The position numbers and the translations under genes were made by a program. The notes under the pieces were generated by a model. That model was not told where the DNA came from, ran no database searches, and saw only the letters and a program-made list of their open reading frames with translations. From contig DASYHP010000076.1 of assembly GCA_035998495.1 (NCBI GenBank), forward strand, positions 3,863-67,862: DNA of 64,000 nt. The letters are read 5' to 3'. The DNA is from Mesorhizobium_B sp035998495. Its GTDB lineage: Bacteria > Pseudomonadota > Alphaproteobacteria > Rhizobiales > Rhizobiaceae. Position 1 is the first letter of the stretch; each line of letters opens with the position of its first letter. Below are positions 51,621 through 61,357 of the stretch, in pieces.

Positions 51621-51756
51621 GTCCTAGCCCGCGCGGCACCTGTGCGCGCCTTCCGGGCAAGACGAGCCCTAAGCAGTGCTTGAGCGCGCCTTCCGGGCAA
51701 AGAACAAGAGCCGGTTCCGCGCCAGCAGAAGCGGCACGGGACGCGTGGAGACCGCC

Positions 51757-52656
51757 ATGCCTTCTGCCCGATCCGGCCGGCCCAGCCCGCTGTCGCGGAA
51801 CCTCGCCGCCAAGATCGCGTCCATCCCGATGATCCTGACGGCTCTCGTCGTCTTCGTGGGCGGCACGGCCTGGACCGTGCTCTACTCCTTCACCGACTCC
51901 AAACTCCTGCCGCGCCTGCGCTTCGTCGGGCTGGAGCAGTATGAGCGCCTGTGGGCCGCCCCGCGCTGGCTCGTCGCCGTCGAGAACCTCGCGGTCTATG
52001 GCGCGCTGTCGCTGGTCTTCAGCCTCGTCGTCGGCTTCCTGCTCGCGGCGCTCCTCGACCAGAAGATCCGCTTCGAGGACGCGTTCCGCACGATCTTCCT
52101 CTACCCCTTCGCGCTGTCCTTCATCGTCACGGGGCTGGTCTGGCAGTGGGTCCTCAACCCCGACTTCGGCCTGCAGGGGATCGTGCGCAGCCTGGGGTGG
52201 GAAAGCTTCTCCTTCGACCCGCTCTACAACCCCGACATCGTCATCTACGGCATCCTGATCGCCGGCTTGTGGCAGGGCACGGGGCTCGTGATGTGCCTGA
52301 TGCTGGCGGGCCTGCGCGGCATCGACGAGGACATCTGGAAGGCCGCCCGCGTGGACGGCATCCCGACCTGGAAGACCTATCTCCTCATCGTCATTCCAAT
52401 GATGCGGCCGGTCTTCGTCACCACGCTCGTGCTGATCGCCTCGGGCATCGTGCGGCTTTACGACCTTGTCGTGGCGCAGACCTCCGGCGGGCCGGGCATC
52501 GCCTCGGAAGTGCCGGCGAAATATGTCTATGACTACATGTTCCTGGCCCAGAACCTCGGCCAGGGTTTCGCCGCCTCCACCATGATGCTGCTGACGGTGG
52601 CCATCATCGTGGTGCCCTGGGCCTATCTCGAATTCGGAGGGCGGCGGCGTGTCTAA
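51757..52656 (+). CDS. Sugar ABC transporter permease (MalF/AglF type)
   Basis: A 299-residue inner-membrane protein with six hydrophobic helices. It has the coupling motif E-D-I-W-K-A-A-R-V-D-G-I-P-T-W-K-T-Y-L-L near residue 200 (E-A-A-x-x-D-G family motif) and P-F-A-L-S-F-I-V-T-G-L-V-W earlier. The ATG at 51757 has GGAG seven bases upstream; the frame is open from 51676, in a stretch that is Arg-rich. Its stop overlaps the start of the second permease by 8 bp. Confidence 0.9.
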   Translation: MPSARSGRPSPLSRNLAAKIASIPMILTALVVFVGGTAWTVLYSFTDSKLLPRLRFVGLEQYERLWAAPRWLVAVENLAVYGALSLVFSLVVGFLLAALLDQKIRFEDAFRTIFLYPFALSFIVTGLVWQWVLNPDFGLQGIVRSLGWESFSFDPLYNPDIVIYGILIAGLWQGTGLVMCLMLAGLRGIDEDIWKAARVDGIPTWKTYLLIVIPMMRPVFVTTLVLIASGIVRLYDLVVAQTSGGPGIASEVPAKYVYDYMFLAQNLGQGFAASTMMLLTVAIIVVPWAYLEFGGRRRV

Positions 52657-53590
52657 CGTGGGCGCTCTCAACGCGGCGGCGGCCAGCTTCGATGCGGTGG
52701 CCCGCGATGCCGTGGGGCCGCGCGGCGCGCGCCCGCGGAAAACCTTCTCGCGGCGCAACGTCTTCCTCTACGGCGCGCTGGCGCTGGCCGCCCTCTATTA
52801 CCTCCTGCCGCTTTACGTGATGGTCGTCACCTCGCTCAAGGGCATGCCGGAGATCCGGCTCGGCAACATCTTCTCGCCGCCCGTCGAGATCACCTTCGAG
52901 CCCTGGGCGAAGGCCTGGGCCACCGCCTGCACGGGGCTCAACTGCGATGGGCTTTCCCGCGGCTTCTGGAACTCCGTGCGGATCACCGTGCCGTCCGTGA
53001 TCGCCTCCATCGCGGTGGCCTCCGTCAACGGCTATGCGCTCGCCAACTGGCGCTTCAAGGGCGCCGACACCTTCTTCACCATCCTGATCGTGGGCGCCTT
53101 CATCCCCTATCAGGTGATGATCTACCCCCTCGTCATCGTGCTTCGGGAAATCGGGCTCTACGGCTCGCTTTGGGGGCTCGTGATCGTGCACTCCATCTTC
53201 GGGATGCCGATCCTGACGCTGCTCTTCCGCAACTACTTCGCCTCAGTGCCCGAAGAGCTTTTCAAGGCGGCGCGGGTGGACGGCGCTGGTTTCTGGGGCA
53301 TCTACTTCAAGATCATGATGCCCATGAGCCTGCCGATCTTCGTCGTGGCCGTGATCATCCAGGTCACGGGAATCTGGAACGACTTCCTGTTCGGCGTGAT
53401 CTACACGCGGCCCGAGAGCTATCCTATGACCGTTCAGCTCAACAACATCGTCAACACCACCATGGGCGTGAAGGAGTACAACGTGAACATGGCGGCCACG
53501 ATCCTGACCGGCCTGGTCCCGCTCGTGATCTATTTCCTGTCGGGGAAACTCTTCGTCCGCGGCATCGCCGCCGGCGCGGTGAAGGGCTGA
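52649..53590 (+). CDS. Sugar ABC transporter permease (MalG/AglG type)
   Basis: A 313-residue permease. A soluble N-terminus (~35 residues) leads into A-L-A-L-A-A-L-Y-Y-L-L-P-L-Y, and the coupling motif is P-E-E-L-F-K-A-A-R-V-D-G-A-G-F-W near residue 210, then P-M-S-L-P-I-F-V-V-A. The GTG start overlaps the upstream permease; GGAGGGCGGC precedes it. Together with the ATPase at 53596 it completes the importer. Confidence 0.9.
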   Translation: MSNVGALNAAAASFDAVARDAVGPRGARPRKTFSRRNVFLYGALALAALYYLLPLYVMVVTSLKGMPEIRLGNIFSPPVEITFEPWAKAWATACTGLNCDGLSRGFWNSVRITVPSVIASIAVASVNGYALANWRFKGADTFFTILIVGAFIPYQVMIYPLVIVLREIGLYGSLWGLVIVHSIFGMPILTLLFRNYFASVPEELFKAARVDGAGFWGIYFKIMMPMSLPIFVVAVIIQVTGIWNDFLFGVIYTRPESYPMTVQLNNIVNTTMGVKEYNVNMAATILTGLVPLVIYFLSGKLFVRGIAAGAVKG

Positions 53591-53595
53591 CGGCG

Positions 53596-54693
<1,098 letters not shown>

Positions 54694-54719
54694 CGTTTTC
54701 CAAACCTGAGGATACTGAA

Positions 54720-55466
54720 ATGGACTGGTCTTTTCAGCTCTACAGCGCGCGCAATTTTCAGCCCTGGGACAAGGTGCTCGACCTGCTCGGCCGGCTCGGC
54801 TACCGGCAGGTCGAGGGTTTTGCCGGCGTCTATGGCGATCTTGCTGGACTGAAAGCCGGGATGGACCGCAACGGGCTCGCCATGCCCACGGGCCATTTAT
54901 CGCTCGACATGCTGGAGAGCGACTTCGATGGCGCGCGCCGGATCGCGGACGCGCTGGGCATCAAAACCATGATCTGCCCGCACATCACGGCCGATCAGCG
55001 ACCTGACGACGCCGCGGGCTGGCGCGGCTTCGGCGAGCGGCTAGCGAAGGTGGACGAGAAGGCCAAGGCCGGCGGCTACGATTTCGCCTGGCACAACCAT
55101 GACTTCGAGTTCGCCGCCCTGCCCGACGGCTCCCTGCCCATGACGCACATCCTGGAAGGGGCGCCCGAGATCGGCTGGGAGATCGACGTGGCCTGGGTGG
55201 TCAAGGGCGGGGGCGAGCCTTCCACCTGGATCGAGAAATGGGGCGATCGCATCCTGGCCGTTCATGTGAAGGACATCGCCCAACCCGGCCAGGGGCTTGA
55301 CGAGGACGGCTGGTCGGATGTGGGACACGGCACCCTGCCCTGGCGCGACCTCGTGCAGGAACTGCGTGGCTGGAGCCGGGCCCGCTTCTTCATCATGGAG
55401 CAGGACAACCCCAACGACATCGAGCGCTTTGCCCGGCGCTCCATCGAAGCGGCCCGGAATTTCTGA
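54720..55466 (+). CDS. Sugar phosphate isomerase/epimerase-like TIM-barrel protein
   Basis: A 248-residue AP-endonuclease-2/xylose-isomerase-like barrel. It has F-Q-L-Y-S-A-R-N-F at the first strand, Y-R-Q-V-E-G-F-A-G-V-Y near residue 33, F-A-W-H-N-H-D-F-E-F with the metal-binding His/Glu, W-E-I-D-V-A-W-V-V-K-G-G, and V-H-V-K-D-I at the last strand. These proteins isomerise or epimerise sugars or keto-sugars with Mn or Mg. It lies 26 bp behind the ATPase gene and 7 bp before the Gfo/Idh gene, so the pair probably processes the imported sugar. Confidence 0.88.
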   Translation: MDWSFQLYSARNFQPWDKVLDLLGRLGYRQVEGFAGVYGDLAGLKAGMDRNGLAMPTGHLSLDMLESDFDGARRIADALGIKTMICPHITADQRPDDAAGWRGFGERLAKVDEKAKAGGYDFAWHNHDFEFAALPDGSLPMTHILEGAPEIGWEIDVAWVVKGGGEPSTWIEKWGDRILAVHVKDIAQPGQGLDEDGWSDVGHGTLPWRDLVQELRGWSRARFFIMEQDNPNDIERFARRSIEAARNF

Positions 55467-55473
55467 GGATTTG

Positions 55474-56658
55474 ATGATGGCAAGGACGCAAGAAGAGCCC
55501 ATCCTCGGCGTGGGCGTGATCGGCTGCGGCAACATCTCGGCCGCCTATTTCGGCCTGTCGCCGATGTTCCGCGGTTTCGAGATGCGCGCCGGCGCGGACG
55601 TGAACATGGCTACGGCCGAAGCGCGGGCGAAGGAGTTCGCCGTGGCGGCCGAGACCGTGGACGGGCTTCTGGCCCGCGATGACATCGACATCGTGGTCAA
55701 CTTGACCGTGCCTGCCGCCCATTACGAGGTGTCCCGGCGGGCACTCGAAGCGGGCAAGCACGTCTACTCCGAAAAGCCGTTCGTGCTCTCGCTCGACGAA
55801 GGGCTGGAGATCCAGAAGCTCGCGAACGCCAAGGGCCTGCGCGTGGGCTCGGCCCCCGATACCTTTCTGGGCGGCGCGCATCAGCTCGCGCGCGAGCTCA
55901 TCGACTCGGGGAAGCTCGGCAAGATCACCGGCGGTACCGCTCATGTGCTCAGCCACGGCATGGAGCACTGGCACCCCAACCCCGACTTCTTCTTCCAGCC
56001 GGGCGGCGGGCCGATCCTTGACCTCGGACCCTATTACATCACGAACCTGATCCAACTCATCGGCCCGGTGCGGCGCGTGGCGGCGCTCGCCACCACGCCG
56101 GCCAAGGAGCGGACCATCACCTCGCAGCCGCGCCACGGCGAAAAAATTTCGGTGGCGACGCCCACCAGTTTTCAGGCGCTGCTGGAATTCGCCAATGGCG
56201 CGGCCGTGTCGCTGGCCGCGAGCTGGGATGTCTGGGCGCACGGTCACGCGCCCATGGAGCTTTACGGCGAGGAGGGGACGCTGTTCGTGCCCGACCCAAA
56301 CTTCTTCGGCGGCGAGGTGCGTTTTTCCAGGCGCGACAAGCCGGTCAAATCGATGCCAAGATGGGAGCATCCCTTCTCCGTGCCCAACCAGAAGCACAAG
56401 GCGGGCATGATGGCCAACTACCGCACGGCCGGCTTGGCCGACATGGCTCTGGCCATTCGGGAAGGCCGTCCGCACCGCTGTTCGCTGGAACTCGCGCTGC
56501 ACGCGATCGAAGTGATGACGGCGATCCTGCGCTCGGGCGAGGAGGGCCAGTTCGTCGGCATGCAGACCACCTGCGAGCGGCCCCAAGCGCTCGGACCAAA
56601 GGAGGCTGCGGCGCTCCTCCGGGCCAACGCTGCTTCGAAAGGCGCACGGCGAACCTAA
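55474..56658 (+). CDS. Gfo/Idh/MocA-family dehydrogenase
   Basis: A 394-residue NAD(P)-dependent enzyme: G-V-I-G-C-G-N-I-S-A-A-Y-F near residue 14, H-V-Y-S-E-K-P-F (catalytic E-K-P) near residue 97, and I-L-D-L-G-P-Y-Y-I-T-N-L-I-Q-L-I-G in the substrate domain, the D-L-G-P-Y-Y motif of sugar dehydrogenases. It oxidises a hydroxyl of a sugar or inositol-like compound, probably making a 3-keto sugar for the isomerase upstream. Last gene of the LacI-linked operon; a hairpin terminator follows. Confidence 0.9.
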   Translation: MMARTQEEPILGVGVIGCGNISAAYFGLSPMFRGFEMRAGADVNMATAEARAKEFAVAAETVDGLLARDDIDIVVNLTVPAAHYEVSRRALEAGKHVYSEKPFVLSLDEGLEIQKLANAKGLRVGSAPDTFLGGAHQLARELIDSGKLGKITGGTAHVLSHGMEHWHPNPDFFFQPGGGPILDLGPYYITNLIQLIGPVRRVAALATTPAKERTITSQPRHGEKISVATPTSFQALLEFANGAAVSLAASWDVWAHGHAPMELYGEEGTLFVPDPNFFGGEVRFSRRDKPVKSMPRWEHPFSVPNQKHKAGMMANYRTAGLADMALAIREGRPHRCSLELALHAIEVMTAILRSGEEGQFVGMQTTCERPQALGPKEAAALLRANAASKGARRT

Positions 56659-56726
56659 GGCGACGTGATGCGAAGCGTTTCGCCATCGTGAATTCGGGGA
56701 AACCCTGGGCGTCGGGAACGGAAAGA

Positions 56727-56751
56727 CCCAGCCGGATCAGAGCCGGCTGGG
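56727..56751 (+). terminator. Candidate terminator after the sugar operon
   Basis: CCCAGCCGG (56727-56735) pairs with CCGGCTGGG (56743-56751) around a 7-base loop, 69 bp after the Gfo/Idh stop. There is no T-run. It also lies downstream of minE on the other strand, so it may stop both. Confidence 0.6.
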
Positions 56752-56800
56752 CTTACGGATGGCGGCGAATAGATGCCTTCAAGGGCGGGTAGGCCCCTTG

Positions 56801-57151
56801 CTATGCTGCATCCTTTGCGACCGCTGCGCCTTTCGCGACCGCGGCATCTTTGGCGACTGCTACGTCCTTGGCAGCCGCTGCATCCTTCGCGGCCGTCGCG
56901 ACCGCGCCTAGATTGGGGATCTGGATGTCGATCTCCAGGGTGGACATCCGCTCGCCGCGGTCCATGGCGATCTGCACCTGCTCCTGATCGATCTTCACAT
57001 GCTTGGCGATCACGGCCATGATCTCCTCGCGCAGGATCGCGACGAGATCGGGCTGGTCGCGGTTCTTGCGCTCATAGGCGAGCAGCACCTGGAGGCGCTC
57101 GCGCGCCACAGGCGCGCTGCCGCGACGCTTGAAGAAATCCAACAGGTTCAT
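56801..57151 (-). CDS. minE: Cell division topological factor MinE with extended repeat tail
   Basis: A 116-residue MinE. The N-terminus is standard: L-L-D-F-F-K-R-R for membrane binding, A-R-E-R-L-Q-V-L-L-A-Y-E-R for the MinD-contact helix, then R-E-E-I-M-A-V-I and L-E-I-D-I-Q-I-P. MinE proteins normally stop at ~85-90 residues; here residues ~83-116 are a tail of imperfect A-V-A-K-D-A hexads (five copies). MinE releases MinD from the membrane and drives the oscillation that places the division site. Its start overlaps the minD stop (ATGA). Confidence 0.93.
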   Translation of the reverse strand: MNLLDFFKRRGSAPVARERLQVLLAYERKNRDQPDLVAILREEIMAVIAKHVKIDQEQVQIAMDRGERMSTLEIDIQIPNLGAVATAAKDAAAAKDVAVAKDAAVAKGAAVAKDAA

Positions 57152-57972
57152 GCTGCTGCCCTCCGTCCCAGGAGCCGATCGAAGAAACCTCTCTTTTCCA
57201 TGAGCGGCACGGCCACCGGCAGACTGCTCTCGCCCCCAAGCCTCTTCGCGGCTTCCACATAGGCTCGCGCGGCTGCGTTCGTGGGTTCGCTCAAAGTCAC
57301 GGGCGCGCCCACATTGGAGGCGCGCAGCACCCCTTGATTCTCCGGAATGATGCCGAGCAAGGGCGTGGACAGGATTTCGAGGACGTCGGCGATGGAAAGC
57401 ATCTCGCCGCGAGCGGCACGCGCCGCGTCGAAGCGCGTGACGAGGATGTGCTTGGCGACGCTCTCGCCCTTCTCGGCCTTTGCCGTCTTGGAGTCGAGCA
57501 GGCCGATGATGCGGTCGGAGTCGCGCACCGAGCTCACTTCCGGGTTGGTGACGATGACCGCCTCGTCGGCGAAGCGCATGGCGAGCTGGGCGCCCCGCTC
57601 GATGCCCGCCGGGCTGTCGCAGAACACATAGTCGAATTTTTCGCGCAGCTTGCCGATCACGCTCGCCACGCCATCCTCGGTGAGCGCGTCCTTGTCGCGC
57701 GTCTGCGAGGCGGGCAGGAGGAAAAGGGTCTCGACCCGCTTGTCGCGGATCAGCGCCTGGCTGAGCTTGGCCGTGCCCTGCGTCACGTTGATGAGGTCGA
57801 AGACCACGCGCCGCTCGGCTCCCATGATGAGGTCGAGATTGCGCAAGCCGACGTCGAAGTCGATCAGCGCCACCTTTTTGCCGGTCTGCGCGATCGCAGC
57901 CCCGAGCGCGGCCGTGGACGTCGTCTTGCCGACGCCCCCCTTGCCGGATGTGACGACCACCACCTTGCCCAT
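57148..57972 (-). CDS. minD: Septum site-determining ATPase MinD
   Basis: A 274-residue MinD. The deviant Walker A K-G-G-V-G-K-T-T is at residues ~10-18, followed by L-I-D-F-D-V-G-L-R-N-L-D and D-S-P-A-G-I-E-R-G (switch II). The C-terminus, M-E-K-R-G-F-F-D-R-L-L-G-R-R, is the amphipathic membrane-targeting helix. It binds the membrane as an ATP dimer and recruits MinC. It is between minC (21 bp) and minE (overlap), the usual minCDE order. Confidence 0.97.
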   Translation of the reverse strand: MGKVVVVTSGKGGVGKTTSTAALGAAIAQTGKKVALIDFDVGLRNLDLIMGAERRVVFDLINVTQGTAKLSQALIRDKRVETLFLLPASQTRDKDALTEDGVASVIGKLREKFDYVFCDSPAGIERGAQLAMRFADEAVIVTNPEVSSVRDSDRIIGLLDSKTAKAEKGESVAKHILVTRFDAARAARGEMLSIADVLEILSTPLLGIIPENQGVLRASNVGAPVTLSEPTNAAARAYVEAAKRLGGESSLPVAVPLMEKRGFFDRLLGRRAAA

Positions 57973-57993
57973 GTTCGTTTTTCTCCGATCTTG

Positions 57994-58719
57994 TCAGTTG
58001 AGCGCCGCGACTTGGATGACGCCGTTCTCCAGAAAGGCCTGGATCGGCTTGCCGCGCGACGCGGGCTCCATGTCCTCGGCCGTGCGATACCAGCCGTCCA
58101 CGGCGAGCAGCTCGGCTTCGTTCTTGCGGCAGAAGATGCGCGCCTCGCGATTTCCCGTGGCGCCGGCCAGCACGCTTCCGCGCAGCGTGCCATAGACGTG
58201 GACGGATCCCCCCGCGATGATCTCGGACCCCGACGCCGTCGAGCCCAGCACGATCACATCGCCATGCGGGTGAAAGATCGACTGGCCCGAGCGGACGGGC
58301 GACCGGATCATCAGCGAGTTGGAAGCCGGCGTTTCGTCCGCCTTGGCGGGCGAGGCGGGCTTTGCATCCTCGTCCGACTTGGCCTGCCTTTCCTCGAAGA
58401 TCGTCTTCTTGGCCCCGACCAGCAGGGGGGGCAGACCGGGGCCGAGGGCCTCCATGCCGTCGGCCTCGATCGCATAGACCCGGATTCCGCGATCGGCGAG
58501 TTGCACCACCAGGCCCTGAACGTCGCCCGCATCCGGATCAAGGGTGTTCAGATCGAGCACAACCGGGCGACCGGCGAAGAAGCCTGGAGAGTTCTCGATC
58601 CAGTGGTCCAGGCGCTGCAGCCAATCCTCGAGCGGCGCTTCGGGCGTGAGCGAGAAGGCCACGAACGAGCGGGCGCGAAAGCGAACGGATTTCTTCTGGA
58701 CGGGAGCGACGCTGGTCAC
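57994..58719 (-). CDS. minC: Septum site-determining protein MinC
   Basis: A 241-residue MinC. The N-terminal domain (~1-105) has F-R-A-R-S-F-V-A-F-S-L-T-P and G-R-P-V-V-L-D-L-N-T-L; a Pro/Ala/Lys linker follows; the C-terminal beta-helix has R-S-P-V-R-S-G-Q-S-I-F-H-P-H-G-D-V-I-V-L-G-S-T-A-S-G-S and A-G-G-S-V-H-V-Y-G-T-L-R-G, the MinD-binding signature. It blocks FtsZ assembly away from mid-cell. First gene of minCDE. Confidence 0.96.
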   Translation of the reverse strand: MTSVAPVQKKSVRFRARSFVAFSLTPEAPLEDWLQRLDHWIENSPGFFAGRPVVLDLNTLDPDAGDVQGLVVQLADRGIRVYAIEADGMEALGPGLPPLLVGAKKTIFEERQAKSDEDAKPASPAKADETPASNSLMIRSPVRSGQSIFHPHGDVIVLGSTASGSEIIAGGSVHVYGTLRGSVLAGATGNREARIFCRKNEAELLAVDGWYRTAEDMEPASRGKPIQAFLENGVIQVAALN

Positions 58720-59060
58720 AAAATGCGGTCCTTACCGATTTGTTAAAGCTAGGTCCGGTATGGTTAACAGGACGTAAACCACTCCCTCTGTCTTGAACGC
58801 CGAAGCTTGCCTGGACCCTTCGGCCGCGCTTGAGCGATGGCGGCGTTCACCTGCCGCGCCGGTGGTTGAGACGAAGACGCAGCCGCCCGTCTGCTTGCCT
58901 CAGACGCAAGGATCAGAATCCGACCGAGTTCGCGGCGACGAGTCGAGCTGCGTCGTTCAAGCCGCCGGAAGTCAAGACTGCTACGCGTCGACGGAGGATG
59001 TCGGTCCGGCTGTTGGCGAGCGCACCGTCCACGTTCCGGGCGCCTGGCCAGTGAACACGG
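58720..59060. other. Gap upstream of minC
   Basis: No gene is supported. The AT-richer segment at 58735-58780 (TTTGTTAAAGC... and GGTTAACAGGACGTAAACC) is the likely minC promoter region. Frames in the rest are unconvincing. Confidence 0.45.
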
Positions 59061-59348
59061 CTACGCGTCGCGCCAGGCGAAAGGCAACGGCGCTTCGCTG
59101 AAGGCGAAGCGGTCGAGATGGCTGGTCACCACCCCTTTGATGCGATCGAGGGTCTCGTCGCTGTTGGCTTCAACGCTGACGACAAATTCGGAGCCGGTGG
59201 CCGTCATCTTGGCCACCGCGTCGGGGAAGCGGACGGTGCCGGAACCGTCGTTGAGATCGACCTCAAGCCGGTGGCTCCAGTGCTTGCAGAGCTGCCGAAG
59301 ATATTTGGCCGCGTTGGCGGTGGGCACACGGGCCGTTGCGGTGGTCAT
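59061..59348 (-). CDS. DUF2218 family protein
   Basis: A 95-residue protein matching DUF2218: A-R-V-P-T-A-N-A-A-K-Y-L-R-Q-L-C-K-H-W-S-H at the N-terminus, G-T-V-R-F-P-D-A-V and V-V-S-V-E-A-N-S-D-E-T-L-D-R-I-K-G-V-V-T-S-H-L-D-R-F-A-F. Family members lie next to siderophore or iron-uptake genes in some bacteria; none is near here. The start overlaps the end of the upstream gene by 86 bp. Confidence 0.88.
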   Translation of the reverse strand: MTTATARVPTANAAKYLRQLCKHWSHRLEVDLNDGSGTVRFPDAVAKMTATGSEFVVSVEANSDETLDRIKGVVTSHLDRFAFSEAPLPFAWRDA

Positions 59349-59682
59349 CGGGTCCGTCGTTTTCCTGCGGGAAACGGAACTGCGGCGGCGCCTCCGCTTC
59401 AGCGGCCCAGCCGGCCAGGGCGGCACGGCCTGCATCCGTGATTCGCTCGCGCCAGTCCGGCACGTTCACCTGCCTCATCCAGCTCGCACCGAAGCGCTGC
59501 GCGGCATCTTGAGGCGAAATGGGCTCGCCGCCGAAGTGATAGTCCCATTCGGTCCAGCCAAGACGCATGCACTCATAGCCGGAGGGTCCGTGCGCCGCGC
59601 GCCGCTGCGGACCTTCGCTCGCGAGTTTTACGAGCCATGCATTGCGGGCTGGCGTCACGCGGGGATGAATGGTCCTCTGCAC
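59263..59682 (-). CDS. Protein of unknown function overlapping the DUF2218 gene
   Basis: A 139-residue frame. I set a GTG start at 59682, preceded by a perfect AGGAGGG six bases upstream, giving V-Q-R-T-I-H-P-R-V-T-P-A-R. The centre, G-P-S-G-Y-E-C-M-R-L-G-W-T-E-W-D-Y and E-R-I-T-D-A-G-R-A-A-L, looks like a genuine globular protein, but I do not recognise it. The last ~28 residues overlap the DUF2218 gene in another frame, are rich in His/Arg/Gln and may be a read-through tail after loss of the native stop. Confidence 0.6.
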   Translation of the reverse strand: MQRTIHPRVTPARNAWLVKLASEGPQRRAAHGPSGYECMRLGWTEWDYHFGGEPISPQDAAQRFGASWMRQVNVPDWRERITDAGRAALAGWAAEAEAPPQFRFPQENDGPDDHRNGPCAHRQRGQISSAALQALEPPA

Positions 59683-59816
59683 GATGGTCCCTCCTGCAGG
59701 AGCGTTCTCGATGGGTTGGAAAGGCAAGGCGCGACCAGCGGCGCCCCAGCTCCCACCCTGCCCCGGCCCGACCGCGCCGGGAGCGCGGCCGGGATTGGAC
59801 ATGGCGTATGCGGTGC

Positions 59817-60443
59817 TTAGAGCCGCTGGGGTTCGGGCGCCGGCGCGGGCTCAGCACCAGGAGCCGGCGGGGGAACGGCATCGCCTGCGGGCGCGCGCTC
59901 GCGATCGCCGCGCCGGCCGCGGCCGCGATCGTCCGGGCTCAACTGCCCGTCGCCATTGCGGTCGAGACGCTCGACAAGCCCCGTGAAGCGCTCGTTGAAC
60001 TCCTCGGCCGTGACCTGGCCATTTCCGTCGTCGTCATGCTCCTGGAAGGCGTCCACCATCCGCTCACGCATCTGGTCGAGCCAGAGCGCCTGATACTCCT
60101 CGACCGACAGGTTGCCGTCGCGGTTGGCGTCGAACTGCATGATCTGGCCCTGCCGGAACTGATCGATCTCGGCCTGGGTGACCGCGCCGTCGCCATTGGC
60201 GTCAAAGGTTTGGAGCTGGCGCATCATGTCGCCGCCGCGCCGCCCGCCGCCATGTCGGCGGCCTTCATGACGTCCGCCACGCCGGCCCTCGCGCCAGCCA
60301 TCCTCGCGGTCGCCGCGCTGATGAACCTCCTGAACGTTGCGGCCGTCGGCGGATGGCGCGAAGGCGTCTTGCGTTTGTCCCGCCGCCGCGCCGAGCCCGG
60401 CAAGGCTCAGCGCCAGGGCGGAGATGGTGAGTGCTCTTTTCAT
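59817..60443 (-). CDS. Secreted EF-hand calcium-binding protein
   Basis: A 208-residue protein with a Sec signal peptide (MKRALTISALALSLAGLGAA, cleavage near residue 22-24), a His/Arg/Gly-rich stretch (~44-72) and four EF-hand loops at about 81-92 (D-A-N-G-D-G-A-V-T-Q-A-E), 105-116, 137-148 and 161-172, then a Pro/Ala-rich tail. Loop 3 (D-D-D-G-N-G) is complete. It would bind Ca2+ in the periplasm; the His/Arg-rich part may bind other metals. It is divergent from an OmpR-type two-component system, a layout that suggests coregulation. Confidence 0.88.
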   Translation of the reverse strand: MKRALTISALALSLAGLGAAAGQTQDAFAPSADGRNVQEVHQRGDREDGWREGRRGGRHEGRRHGGGRRGGDMMRQLQTFDANGDGAVTQAEIDQFRQGQIMQFDANRDGNLSVEEYQALWLDQMRERMVDAFQEHDDDGNGQVTAEEFNERFTGLVERLDRNGDGQLSPDDRGRGRRGDRERAPAGDAVPPPAPGAEPAPAPEPQRL

Positions 60444-60634
60444 GTTTGCCTCTCTGGTTTCGCGATTGCGATGGCCAGGAGATAGGCCGGGTCGGCCGCA
60501 GAAGTGTCCCAGGCGAACCGCGAAACTGTCATCGTTCTTGGCAAGCCGGCCCTTTTGCGACAGTCCGATACAATTTTCCGCCGCAAGCCGTTGGCGAGCG
60601 CCTATTGTGAGGCCGCCAAGGAACACCTCCACAC

Positions 60635-61357
60635 ATGGACGCCACGCCCCACATCCTCGTCATCGACGACCAGCGCGACATCCGCGAGCCGCTCGGCCGC
60701 TATCTCGAAAAGCAGGGGCTTCGCGTGTCGCTCGCGGCCGGCGCGGCCGAGGCGCGCGAACTTATGCGCCGCCAAGCAATCGATCTCGTGATCCTCGATG
60801 TGATGATGCCCGGCGAGGATGGGCTTTCGCTCTGCCGGCACTTGCGCGAAAGCGCCAACATGCCGGTGATCCTGCTCACCGCCATGGCCGAGGACGCCGA
60901 CCGCATCGTGGGGCTCGAAGTCGGCGCGGACGACTATGTCGTGAAGCCGTTCAACCCCCGGGAACTGCTCGCCCGCGTGAAAGCGGTGCTCCGGCGCGCG
61001 ACGAGCCTGCCGCGCTCCAGGGAGGCCGGCGCGGACGATCGGCTCGCCTTCGACCGCTGGGTCTTCGATTTGGGCCGGCGCGAAGTGGTGGGGGCGGACG
61101 GCATCGCCCTGCCGCTGTCCGCCGCCGAATTCCGGCTGCTTTCGGCGTTCGTCCAGCGGCCGCGCATGGTGCTCTCGCGCGACCAGCTCCTCGACCTCAC
61201 CAGCGGCCGCGACGCTCAGCCCTTCGACCGCGCGATCGATAACCAGATCAGCCGGCTCAGGAAGAAGCTCGAAACTGACCCCAAGAACCCCGCCATCGTC
61301 AAGACGGTATGGGGCGGGGGTTACGTGTTCGCCGCCGATGTGAGGCCGGCGCCGTGA
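60635..61357 (+). CDS. OmpR-family response regulator
   Basis: A 240-residue regulator. The receiver has D11-D12 (V-I-D-D-Q), phospho-acceptor D55 (V-I-L-D-V-M-M-P-G-E-D-G), T in L-T-A-M and K in V-V-K-P-F-N-P-R-E. The C-terminal winged helix has L-P-L-S-A-A-E-F-R-L-L and V-W-G-G-G-Y-V-F at its end. The stop overlaps the histidine kinase start (GTGA). It lies divergent from the EF-hand gene, a plausible target. Confidence 0.95.
   Translation: MDATPHILVIDDQRDIREPLGRYLEKQGLRVSLAAGAAEARELMRRQAIDLVILDVMMPGEDGLSLCRHLRESANMPVILLTAMAEDADRIVGLEVGADDYVVKPFNPRELLARVKAVLRRATSLPRSREAGADDRLAFDRWVFDLGRREVVGADGIALPLSAAEFRLLSAFVQRPRMVLSRDQLLDLTSGRDAQPFDRAIDNQISRLRKKLETDPKNPAIVKTVWGGGYVFAADVRPAP

Noticed and set aside
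58793..59101. A 102-codon plus-strand frame upstream of minC
   Set aside because: No ribosome site, no motif, and it lies in a low-information gap.
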